Shown: piece after piece, positions 50,503-61,118 of the stretch | Position numbering within the stretch: the stretch's first letter is position 1 | How the letters are laid out: each line of letters begins with the position of its first letter | NCBI GenBank assembly: GCA_020086605.1 | Contig: JACBWW010000067.1 | Coordinates: 876,425-940,424 of the forward strand | Length of the DNA: 64,000 nucleotides | Direction: 5' to 3' | Source of the DNA: Lanius collurio | Lineage: Eukaryota; Chordata; Aves; Passeriformes; Laniidae | Notes under the pieces: model-generated | What the model saw: only the letters and a program-made list of their open reading frames with translations | Told to the model about the DNA's origin: nothing | Databases searched by the model: none | Translations under genes and position numbers: made by a program

Positions 50503-50581
50503 CTGTCTCCTGTACAGCTGCATGCAGTTCCACAAGGTCAAGCTTTCCTGATTTGTTGGTGTCTCTCTTCTGGAAAACTTC
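50503..50581 (-). CDS. CAPN14: CAPN14 window exon 13: EF-hand 3 with canonical loop
   Basis: 79 nt, phase 0 in and phase 1 out, between CCCCACAG and ACAG|GTGAGC. It reads EVFQKRDTNKSGKLDLVELH and continues AAVQETG (residues 356-382). The loop D-T-N-K-S-G-K-L-D-L-V-E fits the 12-position EF-hand consensus with ligands at positions 1, 3, 5, 9 and 12, so Ca2+ binding looks intact. Only a 116-bp intron separates it from the preceding exon. Confidence 0.95.
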
Positions 50582-50697
50582 CTGTGGGGTGAGGGAGTAT
50601 TTTTAAACAAACCAAACCACCCAAACCCCAACAGATGGCACCAAAGGGATTGTGAGCAGGGAGATATCAAAGGGAGGCACGGAAATTATTGTTATAC

Positions 50698-50766
50698 CAA
50701 ATAAAAAAGCAGCCTTTTCCACAGGACTCTGAATTCCTGGATACTCAGTGTGCCAGTGGCATTCAG
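50698..50766 (-). CDS. CAPN14: CAPN14 window exon 12: EF-hand 2 loop and exit helix
   Basis: 69 nt, phase 0 at both ends, the regular calpain size. It encodes LNATGTLSIQEFRVLWKRLL and three more residues (333-355). With the Asp that ends the previous exon it completes an EF-hand loop D-L-N-A-T-G-T-L-S-I-Q-E with standard ligand positions. The acceptor is CCCACCAAG, with a rather purine-rich tract in front of it; the donor is TTG|GTATAA, off consensus at the exon side. Homology to calpain EFRxLWK fixes the frame. Confidence 0.93.
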
Positions 50767-51209
50767 CTTGGTGGGACAATTAAGGTCAAAACATCTCAAT
50801 TAAACATTAGAGAGCACCCATTACATACATTACAAAATGAAAAAAGAAAAAAACAAAAACAAGCCAAAACCCCCCAAAATCCAAAAACTTACAGCCACTC
50901 TAACATCCATGCAATTATAATATGAGGATAATGATTTCCTAGCCCACGTGCCTATTTAGAGGCTTGACCCTCCTCCCACTAAAGTCAGTGGAAACCTGGC
51001 TGCTGATTTCAGAAGCAGCAGGAATCAACCCTTTCCCAAACCAGCTCCATTCTGTCACAGCTGAACTGTTATTATGGAGGGTGAGAAGTTCAATAAGCAG
51101 GGCCATGTCCTGGTGGTAAAGAAATCACAGTAACACCCAGGCTGCCCTAAAAAATAATGCTCTGCCGAAGTATTGTATGAATCAGAAGTATCACTCATGA
51201 CAAGGATAC

Positions 51210-51274
51210 ATCCAGGAGTGCCAAGATACTCTGGCAGGAATCCAGACTAAAACTCAGGCGAAAATTCTGGAAAT
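51210..51274 (-). CDS. CAPN14: CAPN14 window exon 11: EF-hand 2 entry helix
   Basis: 65 nt, completing a split Asn codon and leaving in phase 0. It includes FRLSFSLDSCQSILALLD (part of residues 311-332). S-L-D-S-C-Q-x-I-L-A-L-L-D is the calpain entry helix that runs into the EF2 loop. The acceptor TCTCTCCAG is preceded by a long T-run. The donor is GAT|GTATCC, with only GTA conserved, so it is weak. The boundary after LLD matches other calpain genes, which supports it. Confidence 0.91.
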
Positions 51275-53029
51275 CTGGAGAGAGAACACACCAAAAAAAA
51301 AAAAAAATTTTGTTTTGGGGAGTCATTGAATATCTCTCAGAAAAAAATGGACTCTCACAAAATTTCCCCTCACTTGAGAGGGCTCAGGCCCCAAAGCCTT
51401 TGTGAAACTTTACACCCACTTGAGAAGATGTATCTTTTATGATGATAAAAATATGAGGCAACAGGATGGATTCTACTAGTCTCAGAAAATCCAATATGAG
51501 CTCCCTGCAGGCATGTAATATAGAATGAAATATGGTACACTATCTCCAGCTATTAGAGAAAATGGAAGGAAAAGGACATCCAAAGCTCTAATCCCAAACA
51601 GAATTTACTGCATGACCTTGAGCAAAGTCACTTGACCTGAAGAGCTTTGGGGAACAGCACTGCAAATTAATTGAAACCCTTGTACTAAGCATCTCTCTCT
51701 CCCTCTCTTTCACAGACACACTGCCAGCTCTGTTAATATAATTAAAAGTACAGGCACTGCTGAAAACATGATGCTGCCTCAAAGCTTAGCATTCCCGGTT
51801 CATATATAAATTACATGAAGAGTAACAGAAATAAGCTCTAATCCCGCTGCAAATCATGATTAGAGTTGGTCTGTACCTTCCACTGAGTAAGGAACAGAAT
51901 CATAACTCACCAATCCCTTCTCTGCAAAAAGTCAAGATGCTTTAATAATTTTAATATTGTAATTCCCTCTTTAGTAAATCTGAATCAACTACTGTAAAGA
52001 TTTTTAAATCGCTGTCTTAAAATCAATAACTTGTGAAAAGTAAAAGCTCCCTGTTCAATATAGTTTTCTCACAGATAAGACAGTGCCTGGTGGCTCAGTT
52101 CCCAAAGACAGAAGAACTATCCTTGTCCACTTTTGTGGAAAAGAGAGTAATGTCAAATTGAGTTTAAGTGGAAAAGGCATCACATCAGCCTTTTGATCTT
52201 CTTCTTTGTTGCCTGTAATGGCTGGGTAGAGTATTTTCTGCGTTGCATATTGATTGTTACCAGTGCAGAAACTGGGAAGAAAATCTGAATTCATCATTGT
52301 ATCTGTAATTTCATTGTCATTGCTCAGAGAAAACAGCCACTGCAATGCCTCACTGCTGTCCAGGTAGCGTTATTTGTTAGCAAGGAGCAAAGTGTGAGCC
52401 TGTGGAGTGCTCTGGGCTGGCCACAGCAGAGCAGACATCACACATGAGAGAGACAAGCCCAGGGCTCACCTGGCTCTCACAAGCCTGAGTTACACAGGCC
52501 ACCTACACCTCATCCTGTCCCCCAGACACAGGCAAGGAGCAGCCCTATGCATGCACAGCAGGGAAGAGTAAATAGAAACAGCAGCATGGACCAGGCACAT
52601 GAAAGTAAAGAAAAGACCCTCTTCCACCACAGAAATTCCTACAGACCAGGCTTTCCACATCTTCTAATTTGGTGCTGCTGAGACTGCGGCAGTGGCACAG
52701 GGTGAAATGAGATACAGTTTCAGAATCAAAGCTGAGGTCAGGCTGGGTTTGGAGGTCAAATTAAGAATCTGCATCCATGCTTGTTCTCCCTCCTCATTCT
52801 TCGAGTTGTTGAAATTGAAACTAGATTAGCTCTGCTTATAAAATTTCTGCCATATTGATTCAAACCCAATCAAAATCTTTTGCTCTGGAAATCTAACATG
52901 GCATCAGAAGAGTCAGTTCACTCAGACTGAAGCCAGTTTCACTTCCCAGAATTCAAGAAATAGATACAGGAGCTGAGGCTTTTCTCTGAGAGGGCTTATT
53001 TTACAGAAACATTATTTCTCAGCACTTAC

Positions 53030-53087
53030 TTCTCCAAGATATATTATTCAAGATCCTCTGGAGCTGAACAGCATTTATTTCAGGATT
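53030..53087 (-). CDS. CAPN14: CAPN14 window exon 10: EF-hand 1 region
   Basis: 58 nt, phase 0 in and phase 1 out, between TTTCACAG and AGAA|GTAAGT. It encodes NPEINAVQLQRILNNISWR (residues 292-311). The hallmark E-I-N/D-A-x-x-L-Q-x-x-L-N begins the penta-EF-hand domain in classical calpains, where EF1 binds Ca2+ with an atypical loop. Human CAPN14 has HPEINAVQLQ here as I recall it. Confidence 0.95.
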
Positions 53088-54677
53088 CTGTGAAATGGAA
53101 GAGAATTTTAATTTTTTTTTCTAAGTATTAAATCACTTTTTCCCCCTCTTTTGTTTTCTCAGCATGTCCCATCTTCATTCTCTGCTTTTCTGGCCCTACT
53201 CCAGCCACTGTGAAAATCAATAGAAGAGACTCCCTTTGAATATGACAAGATTCTGAACCTGCAAGAGCTGCAGTGTGCTCTGGGCTAAGTTCTCAGGGCT
53301 CCACACAGATCAATGCAATAGTGCAGATTTCCACTGAGTGAGGATGCAGACCATTAACCTTTCAGCCCTGGTGCCATCTGTCCCATCAAGCCCACTGTCA
53401 AGAGACCTGCTTCAAACATTCCCCTTTTATCATTTACAAACATAAAAAAAAAAAAAAAGAAAACTTTAGACTACTTCTCCCCAAACTTTTCAAAGCAGAT
53501 ACTCCCCCTCCCCCTTGTCATACTAAAGTTTACAGATCTTTTGGAAGCTGCAACAATCGTTTGTTTGGAGAATTTTTTTAAATGTCACTCTTGAAAAATA
53601 AAAGCCTGCTTTCAGATCATGGAGACATGCCAGGGTAAAGCTTTCAAAAATGGCAGTACCACCTCTGCCTCTGTGTGTAATTGGACATCCTGACAGCAAA
53701 GGACCAGCACCTCACAGTATGTGGCAATTTCTAGCACATCAAAGCCACACTGTTCTCAAAACCAAAATCTTAAACATGGGGCAAAAAGTGAAAGCATTCC
53801 TTGTTTTCAGTAACAGCTTCCTTCAAAATATTCCTATTAAAAGTGCAAATTTGTTTTTGTGAAATTGTTTGCCAAATACAGAGTATGATGCTAATTAAAC
53901 ACAGTGACCTTTTCTGAAAGGTGAAACACTTGCATCCCTCACCATAGTTAATGGGATCCCTGAGGGTCAGCTCCACCTCAAATCAGGCCACAGAGATCAC
54001 TAAAAACAATCTTTCACAGTAAGGGTCACATTTCACTAGGAAAATTAGGGGTGAAAGGAGATGATTGGACATCCAGTATCTATTTCATCTCTCAAAGCAA
54101 GTTAGCTGCCATCCAACTCTGATGAAGTATGTATGAGACAAGGTTCAAGATTTCACAGGTGTTCTCTGATAGGTAACTTTCCCCAATGAAGGTAAGAAAC
54201 CCAAAAGGGTAGGATGGATCCACACAGTCCATCACTTTGTCCCCAATACAGGCAATAGGAATTAACATTTAGGGAAAGCACATGAGCCTGGTCAGCTTCT
54301 GCAGTCCATTCTACTGTTTCTCTGTAGGAAAAGTGACCTTAGAGGGTACATCCCTGCCGAGTCCTTTAGTATTTGTTTATGGACTTTCTGCCCATCAGTT
54401 TGCTAATACCTTTTGAGCCTCTTGATGCTGTCACATCCACATTAAGTTCCAGGCATTGACACCATGTTGTGCAGAGAAGTGTGCCCGTCTCAATGCTGTC
54501 ATATTGCTAAGGTTCACGGGCCAATTTGCTGTGTGGAGTCATCACTGTACACAGAGTCCAACCATAGCCCCTCTCTGTTCTCCACACTTCCACAGACCTC
54601 CCTTGAATATCAACATGCTTTTACTTTCACAGAGCTACATAAGAGCTCTGGAGGAGCTTACTCATGCAAGCACTTAC

Positions 54678-54740
54678 CTGTTGAAAATGCTTTGTGAAGA
54701 AATCCTCCCAAATCTTGCCTTCATACCTATCAACAATTTC
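54678..54740 (-). CDS. CAPN14: CAPN14 window exon 9: linker to PEF domain
   Basis: 63 nt = 21 whole codons between GCCTTAAAG and CAACAG|GTAAGT. It encodes EIVDRYEGKIWEDFFTKHFQ and a final Q (residues 271-291). The motif D-x-F-F-x-K is a typical start of the first PEF helix. The exon is shorter than the acidic linker exon of CAPN1/2, in keeping with the compact CAPN13/14 subgroup. Confidence 0.93.
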
Positions 54741-55597
54741 CTTTAAGGCATTAAAAAAAAATCATTTGAAATCATTCACTTGCACAAGAAAAATATTGTC
54801 AACCAAGTTAAAAAAGATGCTTTCCCAGAATTGCATTCCATTCCCTGCCCTTTCCACCTTCTCGCCACCACTGTAATAAGTGTTACATCACTACCACAGC
54901 CACTGCTAAGATACCTTCTGACATCAGAGAAGTGATATTTCTTGGAGAAAAATACTCAGACAACATTTAATGGGGAGAAACAATCCCCTCGCCCCACCCC
55001 CAAGCTGTGCAAAGCATGGGGCCCACTCTGTGCCAAGGAGAGAGAAGGGTCTCTGTCCTCCTTTATACAGCCCAACAGAGGAGATGAAAGCAGGAAAGGC
55101 CCTGTTGATGCCAGGGGAACAGACTATGCTATAAATTCCCTGGCACAAGCTGCAGATGTGCATGCACTGCCAGTGAGACCAGTTATTTTGAAAATAACCT
55201 TTAGGCTGATGCATGGGAATAATACTGCTAAGGTCCCATAATGTCTTCAAAACTTTCAAGGCATGAAAGGGACAGGGAGAAGCGCAAGAATGGACCATGA
55301 GTCTCCAAAAAGCCATGAACAAGAAGGACTGCAGAGCAAGTGAGATGGTATTACTAAAAGATCTTTGCAAAAAGGCAACTAAGCTGTCTAAAGTTTTGCC
55401 TGTCCCCCACATTTGACTTCATCTGTCCCCTTGGTCCAAAGGACTCTGTAAACCTAAGATGCGCTTTCAAAAGTGCTGCAACACAAGCATTGACATTCTC
55501 ACTCAGCTTCTCCTCTAGAGCAGAGCAACAGCAAAAATCCTACATTCAGGGCTGTAGATTGAACCACAGACCTCCCATTCCCCTCACATCCACTCAC

Positions 55598-55634
55598 CTT
55601 AGAGAGGGTGAAGCTTGTGTTCCCACCCATTTCC
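55598..55634 (-). CDS. CAPN14: CAPN14 window exon 8: end of beta-sandwich domain
   Basis: 37 nt small exon between GCACCTCCAG and TAAG|GTGAGT. One base completes the split Arg codon, then twelve codons EMGGNTSFTLSK (residues 258-270). From memory human CAPN14 reads YEIGSNSGVVFSK at this place, with a comparable length. The acceptor has a T-rich tract in front and the donor is near-perfect. Confidence 0.91.
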
Positions 55635-56171
55635 CTGGAGGTGCAAAAAAGCAGACACATTAGGGAGAGATCTCAGAACTGTGACTTTGTCTCACCACAG
55701 GTGGCATCCTCCTTCCCCAGATGGGGCCCCAACCTGCTCTTGCAGCACGTGTTTTATTCTCTGGTGCTACAGCAAGGGAAGGCCTCATGTCCATACAGCA
55801 TCCCAAAAGCTGCTGGCATTTGAAGTATCCAAAGCACCATTTCTGTAAAACCAACTGTCCCAGCTTTGCCAGCAGGGACTCCTGGCAAACTAACTGAGCT
55901 AAAAAGCTCTTATCATTCTCACTGTCTCAAACATGAGTATGCTGCAAGGGTTGTGTGGGCCTAGCCCACCAGCCTTTTTTGAAAGGATAAGGCAAAAAAC
56001 AGTGCTTCTGACCACTAAGAATCCTAAAGCAGGAGAAACCCACAGCCAGACTCTCCGAAAGAGATGGTGCTGCTTTTTGCAGGGTAAAGTCTTTATGCTG
56101 TCCCCACTAGACTAGAAAGACCAGACTTTCCCAGAGAATTAGGTGCTGGCAGAGGGGCAGCAGCATCTCAC

Positions 56172-56377
56172 CGAAGAATGTGCTTCCTGGAGAAGACCCT
56201 CAGGATAAACTCAGACTCTTGCTGAGGCTCCAGGGTGGATGGGACAATCACGTAGACACAAGGCTCCAGATGGAAGTCATGAGTCACTTCCCGCTCATCA
56301 AGGAAAACCTGGTGCTTGTTCACAGGCTGATGTCGGGTGAAGAAACCTGGGGGCAGCTTTCTGTTGCTCTCCTGGTA
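56172..56377 (-). CDS. CAPN14: CAPN14 window exon 7: calpain beta-sandwich (C2-like, domain III)
   Basis: 206 nt, phase 0 in and phase 2 out, between CCCTGAACAG and TTCG|GTGAGA. It encodes residues 190-258, with the domain III hallmarks KLPPGFF, DEREVTHDFHLEP, VYVIVPSTLEP and SEFILRVFS. This domain couples Ca2+ and membrane binding to the protease core. One oddity: the usual L-x-P-G-x-Y turn before VPST reads LEPCVY here, with Cys in place of Gly. Confidence 0.96.
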
Positions 56378-58287
56378 CTGTTCAGGGAAGAAAGAGAAGA
56401 GAAACGTGTTCTGCCCCAGCTGAACACACAGACAAAAGGCATGTGAAGGATTCATGGGCAGGGCACAGCCAGCCAGCCTTCACATCTCAGCCTGTTTTAC
56501 AGCACAAGCAGCCCACGAGCCCAAAGGACTGTCTGCTCCCAGGACATGGTGGTTCTCCCTGTGCAGCACCCTTGCCCAGTACTAATATGACCAAGCACTG
56601 GGCTTCCTGCAACTTACAAAAAATATAACTCTACTTGTAAGGAACAGCAGCAAGGACTGGGAAGGAGAAGCCATTCCTGTCAAAGCGGCTACTTCAAAAT
56701 TCTTGCCATACTGGCCAAAACGGCTGCAGGCAGGAATTGCTCTAGAGACTGCCCTTCACTGGCCAGAGCACCTCTCTCTTCCCACAGGGACCACGTACTT
56801 TGTCCCCAGCTTGTCCTTTGCACTAGGGATCTGGTAGCAGAGGATTTTTCGGAACACCTGTGATCTGAGCATACTGCACAAGCAACCTTAAGCCCTAGCC
56901 CTGACTTGATGCAAGTGTCCTTCATCCGTCTGGCACTCTTTGCCCTGCAGGCCCTTTTATGCCACAAGATGATGGATAAAGTGTTGATCCAGGCAAAACT
57001 GAACTAATTTTAATGCCACTGAGTGTCCAGTACACAAGCCCAATAAATAATCCTGCTAGCTAAAACTACTGTCACCTTCTGATCTTGGCTATCCCTCAAA
57101 ACATTTAGCCATTTTACTCTGCAGCCTCATGGGGAGATGCTATTCCTCTTTCTTTGCCAGTATTTCTCTTACTAATAGAGCAATCTTTCTTATGCAGGGT
57201 TCAGGGTTACACCTCCTGATGACCCTTATGTTAAATTCAAAGATTTTATATTCCAGTCAATACTCTGTTGACAGCAGTTCCAATACCTTAGATGCTCTAG
57301 GCTTGCCATCTCTCCGTATTGATTTTGGCAACTGCTACAAACCTGAAATTAAAGCCCTGGCTGCCACCATTCCCACTCAGGTGTGGCAGAGCACTGTGCT
57401 AGGGCCACACTCAGACCCCCTCTGCCAGAAAGTTTACCTTGAAGGTAACCCTGATGGTGCCCAAGATATTTAAGTCAGGAAGGAGTGGTATCTTACCCTG
57501 TGGTTACCATGCTTGGAATACAGTAACTAGGAACACAGTTGCACTGCCCTAACCATATACTCAAACCAGTTTCTTACCAGCCCAAGTTCTCATTTAAGAG
57601 GTGTACTCTCATTTGAGTAGTAACAGAGTGGAAGATATGCCCTTTAAAGACAAAAGGACCTAAACTTTTCCCTGTTTTAAATAGCCCTCTGAAGTCAAGG
57701 CCAAAATTGGGATTTACATCAGGATTTTACTTCCAGGGCCCTTTCTTAGGTCCCAAAGGCTCTTTGATAAAGGAAATGCTAGAAATGCAGCTGGCCTGAG
57801 GAAGCTGAAAATGCCAGAGCATTCCCAGCCAGTGAGGAACCTGAGTCCCTAGGAGATCTCTGACTTGCATGGGGCACAGGCTCTTTTCCCACCTCATACC
57901 AAGACTGGAAGGCAGCAGAAAGGCAGCTCTGACTCCCACAACACAGCCAAGAACTGAGGCACCATCTCACAACTGCAGCAGGGATGAAGTGCTCATCAGG
58001 TAAAGGCTGATGCCACTTCTAATGCCTTTGAAGACCCAGGACAGAAGCTGAACAACTAATACCCCCTTTTAAGGCCAATGAGCCCTCCTGATATGGCTTC
58101 TTTTTAGAAGAGTCAGAGGATAGTCCTGCATTAGCAGTGCCTTGCTGTAGTGCCTCACTGAAGTCAAATACTGTCACTTGCTGTCGCCAAGGAACAAAGG
58201 CAAACACACCACATTCAGCATTATCTTAACAGCTGCACCAGCCCAGGTCCCCCAGACAACAGCTAGCACTGGTGACAAGGGACTCAC

Positions 58288-58299
58288 CTGTAGGCCCAC
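58288..58299 (-). CDS. CAPN14: CAPN14 window exon 6: 12-nt microexon
   Basis: Four codons, VGLQ (residues 186-189), flanked by a very strong acceptor (CTGTTTCTTTTCTTCCTGCAG on the minus strand) and donor (CAG|GTGAGT). Phase is 0 on both sides, as needed to join LLYK to YQESNRK. Classical calpain genes have a 12-nt exon at exactly this point in the beta-sandwich domain, from memory of CAPN1/CAPN2. Leaving it out would remove four residues but keep frame, so the call rests on splice signals, phase and family structure rather than on sequence similarity. Confidence 0.85.
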
Positions 58300-59051
58300 C
58301 TGCAGGAAGAAAAGAAACAGAGCATCTGTTAGTCAGGACCTCTGTGTCTCACAAAACACAGCCGTCATTCCTGGAAAGCAGAGCAGCTACATAGATCTAT
58401 ATGGGGTCTTTGCCTTCAGAAACCTCAGTCCCTCCACCCAAAATCCCTTCCCCACAGTCATCTCTCCCATAATTGTGCAAGCTCACAGCAGCAATAAGAC
58501 CTGTGGCTCTGTTCAAGGGAGGAGAGTTGCTCTCAAGGCCCTTGGATAAGCAGAGAACTGAAGGGAGGAAACTCTCACTCCTTCTAGTGATTCCCACTTA
58601 GCTCTGGATACACAGGGAGCTAGCAGTATGCACACATGGGCAGCTGCCACATCATGCTAGGAACACTTCTCAGGCACAATTTTACTATGATTGGAAATAA
58701 TCTGAGGGCAGAGATCTTCCTGCCCCCAAGTAAAGGAACTCCTGGCACCCTCTTCCAGTTATTGCACAAGCCCCCAGAGGCAGCAAAATAAAGCCCAAAG
58801 TGCTTTGAAGCAAAAGGCACTTTTCACTGCTCTGCAGGGTGACACACAGCATGCTGGAGAGGCAGCAAGAGGGGCACAGAGCCCAAGGGAGCCCAGCTCT
58901 GATGTGTGAGGAGACTGGCCGCAGGCAGGAGGAAACAGCACAGATAACCCTGTGCACAACCAAACCCTTGGCCTGCAGAGCACTGCAATCTACAGGGGCT
59001 GGAAGTTCTCCTATTTGGTGAGAGGAAGAAAAGCAAAGCAATTCTTTGCAC

Positions 59052-59215
59052 CTTATAGAGTAAAAACCCAATGAAAAGGTGAGGAGCCCGGTTCCGGTGT
59101 TTGCTGCTGTGTTTCTGCATGAGGGATATAACCACATTGCATGAACTTGGGCTTTTCCTACTGTCTTCAGCTGGTAATACATTCAGCCAGTACTGAGGGT
59201 TCATCCAAAAGTTGC
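59052..59215 (-). CDS. CAPN14: CAPN14 window exon 5: start of beta-sandwich domain
   Basis: 164 nt, entered with 2 bases and leaving in phase 0. It encodes residues 131-185, from NFWMNPQYWLNV through CNVVISLMQK to HLFIGFLLYK. The F-W-x-N-P-Q signature is the calpain domain II/III junction, and the I-G-F-x-L-Y end matches human CAPN14. The acceptor is TTTTGCTTAG. The donor is AAG|GTGCAA, weak at the last positions, but no better GT is nearby and phase agrees with the following microexon. Confidence 0.93.
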
Positions 59216-59894
59216 CTAAGCAAAACAAGAAAAATGTTTTGACGTCATTTTCCATCACAAAATTGATTGCCAGCTTCCCACATGATGCCTGGCATTGGAC
59301 TGAATAGATCAGAGATTGTCTGGATCTCCAGACCCTGGAGGAATTTGATTTTAAGGTGCAGTTTACAAGTCTAGCAGAGCAACTACTATCTAAGACAGGA
59401 GAAGGAACTATATTTCTGCTTACATGCAATTAAGAGCTCATTTTGTTTATAAATGTATCACTCTTCCTCTCTCACCTCTGGTGCATGGGCTCGCTGACTT
59501 TAGACTCCACCTGCTCCGCTTCCAGAAGAGCTGAACCTCTGACTATTTTATTCACTTTACTTAAAACACACTCCCTGGAGGTGCTGAGGATGCAAATTTT
59601 AACAGACAAGTTTAATGTCCTAGAGCAGATCAGTGCTGGCAATTGATCCTGGGATCCTAAAGCTTATTTCATGCTATAATCAGCCCACTGCCCTATGTTT
59701 GCAAGCAGTGCATCTTCTGTGATAGCAGGAGCCAGTCAGAGTCTTTCAGCTGCTTATTTCTGATGTTTGTGCAGAGGCTTAAACAGGAAGCACATGTTTC
59801 TGTTACCAATTTTATGTTAAGAGGTTATAAGGAGCTGGTAACTGAGTCAGCAGAGCATCCAAAAGTCAGAGTCATCCAAAAAAGCACCCCTCAC

Positions 59895-60058
59895 CATTAC
59901 AGAATCTCAGACTTCCTCCTGCTGTACTTCCTTTAACCCATCTCCCACTCTTCAAGGAGTACATCCACTTTTTCCCATCTTCCTGGCTCATCAGGTCTGG
60001 AGTTAATTTACAGATCACCAGATCTACAAAATGAATCTTAAAATCTCGCAGAGACATC
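59895..60058 (-). CDS. CAPN14: CAPN14 window exon 4: end of protease core domain
   Basis: 164 nt, completing the Trp codon split from the previous exon and leaving one base. It encodes FWMSLRDFKIHF (the first two residues come from the previous exon), VDLVICKLTP and SGRWVKGSTAGG (residues 76-131). The F-W-M-x-x-x-D-F pattern closes the PC2 subdomain in calpains. The ICKLTP and STAGG words agree with my memory of human CAPN14, which separates it from CAPN1/2/3/8/9. The acceptor is CTCTTCCCAG and the donor AATG|GTGAGG. Confidence 0.96.
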
Positions 60059-60411
60059 CTGGGAAGAGAGTGCCAAGAGACATCTTGTCAGCAGTTTAGT
60101 TTAGCCCATATGGCTCATAAAACGAAAAGAAAAGGGAGCGGGGAACTTCGAAGCCGCACCATTCTGTGTTACATATGGTAATGCTCATATTTTATTAGGC
60201 AGTAAAGAAGAGAGCGTCTGCTTCAACAGTAGCATCTAGGAGTAGCAAATGCACGGCTAAAACTTCAGCAAAGGATAGCAGAACAGAGAGTAAAATAATC
60301 TTGCCAGCAAAAGGAATGTAGTGAAATTACAGGGGCGGCAACATTGCCACCTCGTGGCAAAAGCTGTGGAGACACCGTGGGCAAACAGGCAAGCAGGAGC
60401 TTCCGGAAGCG

Positions 60412-60416
<5 letters not shown>

Positions 60417-60454
<38 letters not shown>
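60417..60454 (+). repeat. Poly(A) tract of 38 nt in CAPN14 intron
   Basis: An uninterrupted run of 38 A on the plus strand in the intron between window exons 3 and 4, antisense to CAPN14. The 8-bp word AAGCAGGA occurs just before it (60391-60398) and again straddling its right end, with only 18 nt, including the palindrome GCTTCCGGAAGC, between the first copy and the run. This resembles a target duplication around a tiny retroposed insert but may be chance. Confidence 0.85.
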
Positions 60455-60455
<1 letters not shown>

Positions 60456-60723
60456 CAGGACAAAAGCTCCTGGGGCTGCCCTTTATCTCCAGCAGCCCCA
60501 GGAGACCTGGCAATGTCCTGCTTGTCCCTCACACCTGCACTGAAGAACAGTGCATCCCATATCAGCACAGCCACTGCTCCTCACAGCGTCAAGCTGAGAG
60601 GAGCATGGGCTACTATAAAACATTTCACCGATGCCTTGGCCTCAGTGGCAATGTGCTGCTTCAGCTCCAGGTGCAGCCCCAGCGCTGCTGGTGGAGAGAG
60701 GAGAAGCGAGACTGTGCCATTAC

Positions 60724-60798
60724 CAGAATTCTCCATCGTCCTTCTTTTTCCTCAGCAAAATCTTCTCCTTTGGGCTCAGCAGCTCCCACTTGTAAGAG
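60724..60798 (-). CDS. CAPN14: CAPN14 window exon 3: protease core, PC2 segment
   Basis: 75 nt, a standard calpain exon length, completing a split Ser codon and leaving 2 bases of a Trp codon. It encodes SYKWELLSPKEKILLRKK, then KDDGEF (residues 51-76). W-x-x-L-S-P and D-D-G-E-F-W are typical of calpain PC2 around the second Ca2+ site. The acceptor is TTTTTTTTCCCTTAG and the donor TCTG|GTAATG. Confidence 0.95.
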
Positions 60799-61096
60799 CT
60801 AAGGGAAAAAAAATGAGGTGACTAACTGAATGTGGCCAAAAATTCAAGACAGAGGACATAGCCTTCCTTATAAAAAGAGGCCTAATCCCTGTTTCTACAT
60901 ATCTCCATGCTTATCCCACCGCTATGCCTTCACACAAGACTCTTCACGACCACCCTAGGCACCATGAGATGTAGCTACACCTACACGGCTCCAGTTTTCT
61001 CCAGCAGAAGCCAGAAATGTTCCATTTCCATCAGCCAGTGCCTTCACTTGAACGCACAGCTTCCAAGTACTTAAACTGTAAAAATCTAGACCTGCT

Positions 61097-61118
61097 TTGT
61101 TGGTTAATTTTCTGTCAA
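61097..61118. repeat. 22-bp exact repeat, copy 1
   Basis: The 22-nt word beginning TTGTTGGTTAATTTTC is identical to 62727-62748, in direct orientation. The two copies lie in neighbouring CAPN14 introns on either side of window exon 2. Flanks differ. Confidence 0.7.

Noticed and set aside
52055..52345. Possible CAPN14 EF-hand exon on the minus strand (SEALQWLFSLSNDNE-like reading)
   Set aside because: Looked helix-like at first, but the 58-nt and 65-nt exons on either side join perfectly in phase and sequence, leaving no place for another exon.
54924..55412. Minus-strand open frame of 162 codons inside CAPN14
   Set aside because: It lies in the intron between window exons 8 and 9, has no calpain similarity, and the flanking exons join in phase without it.
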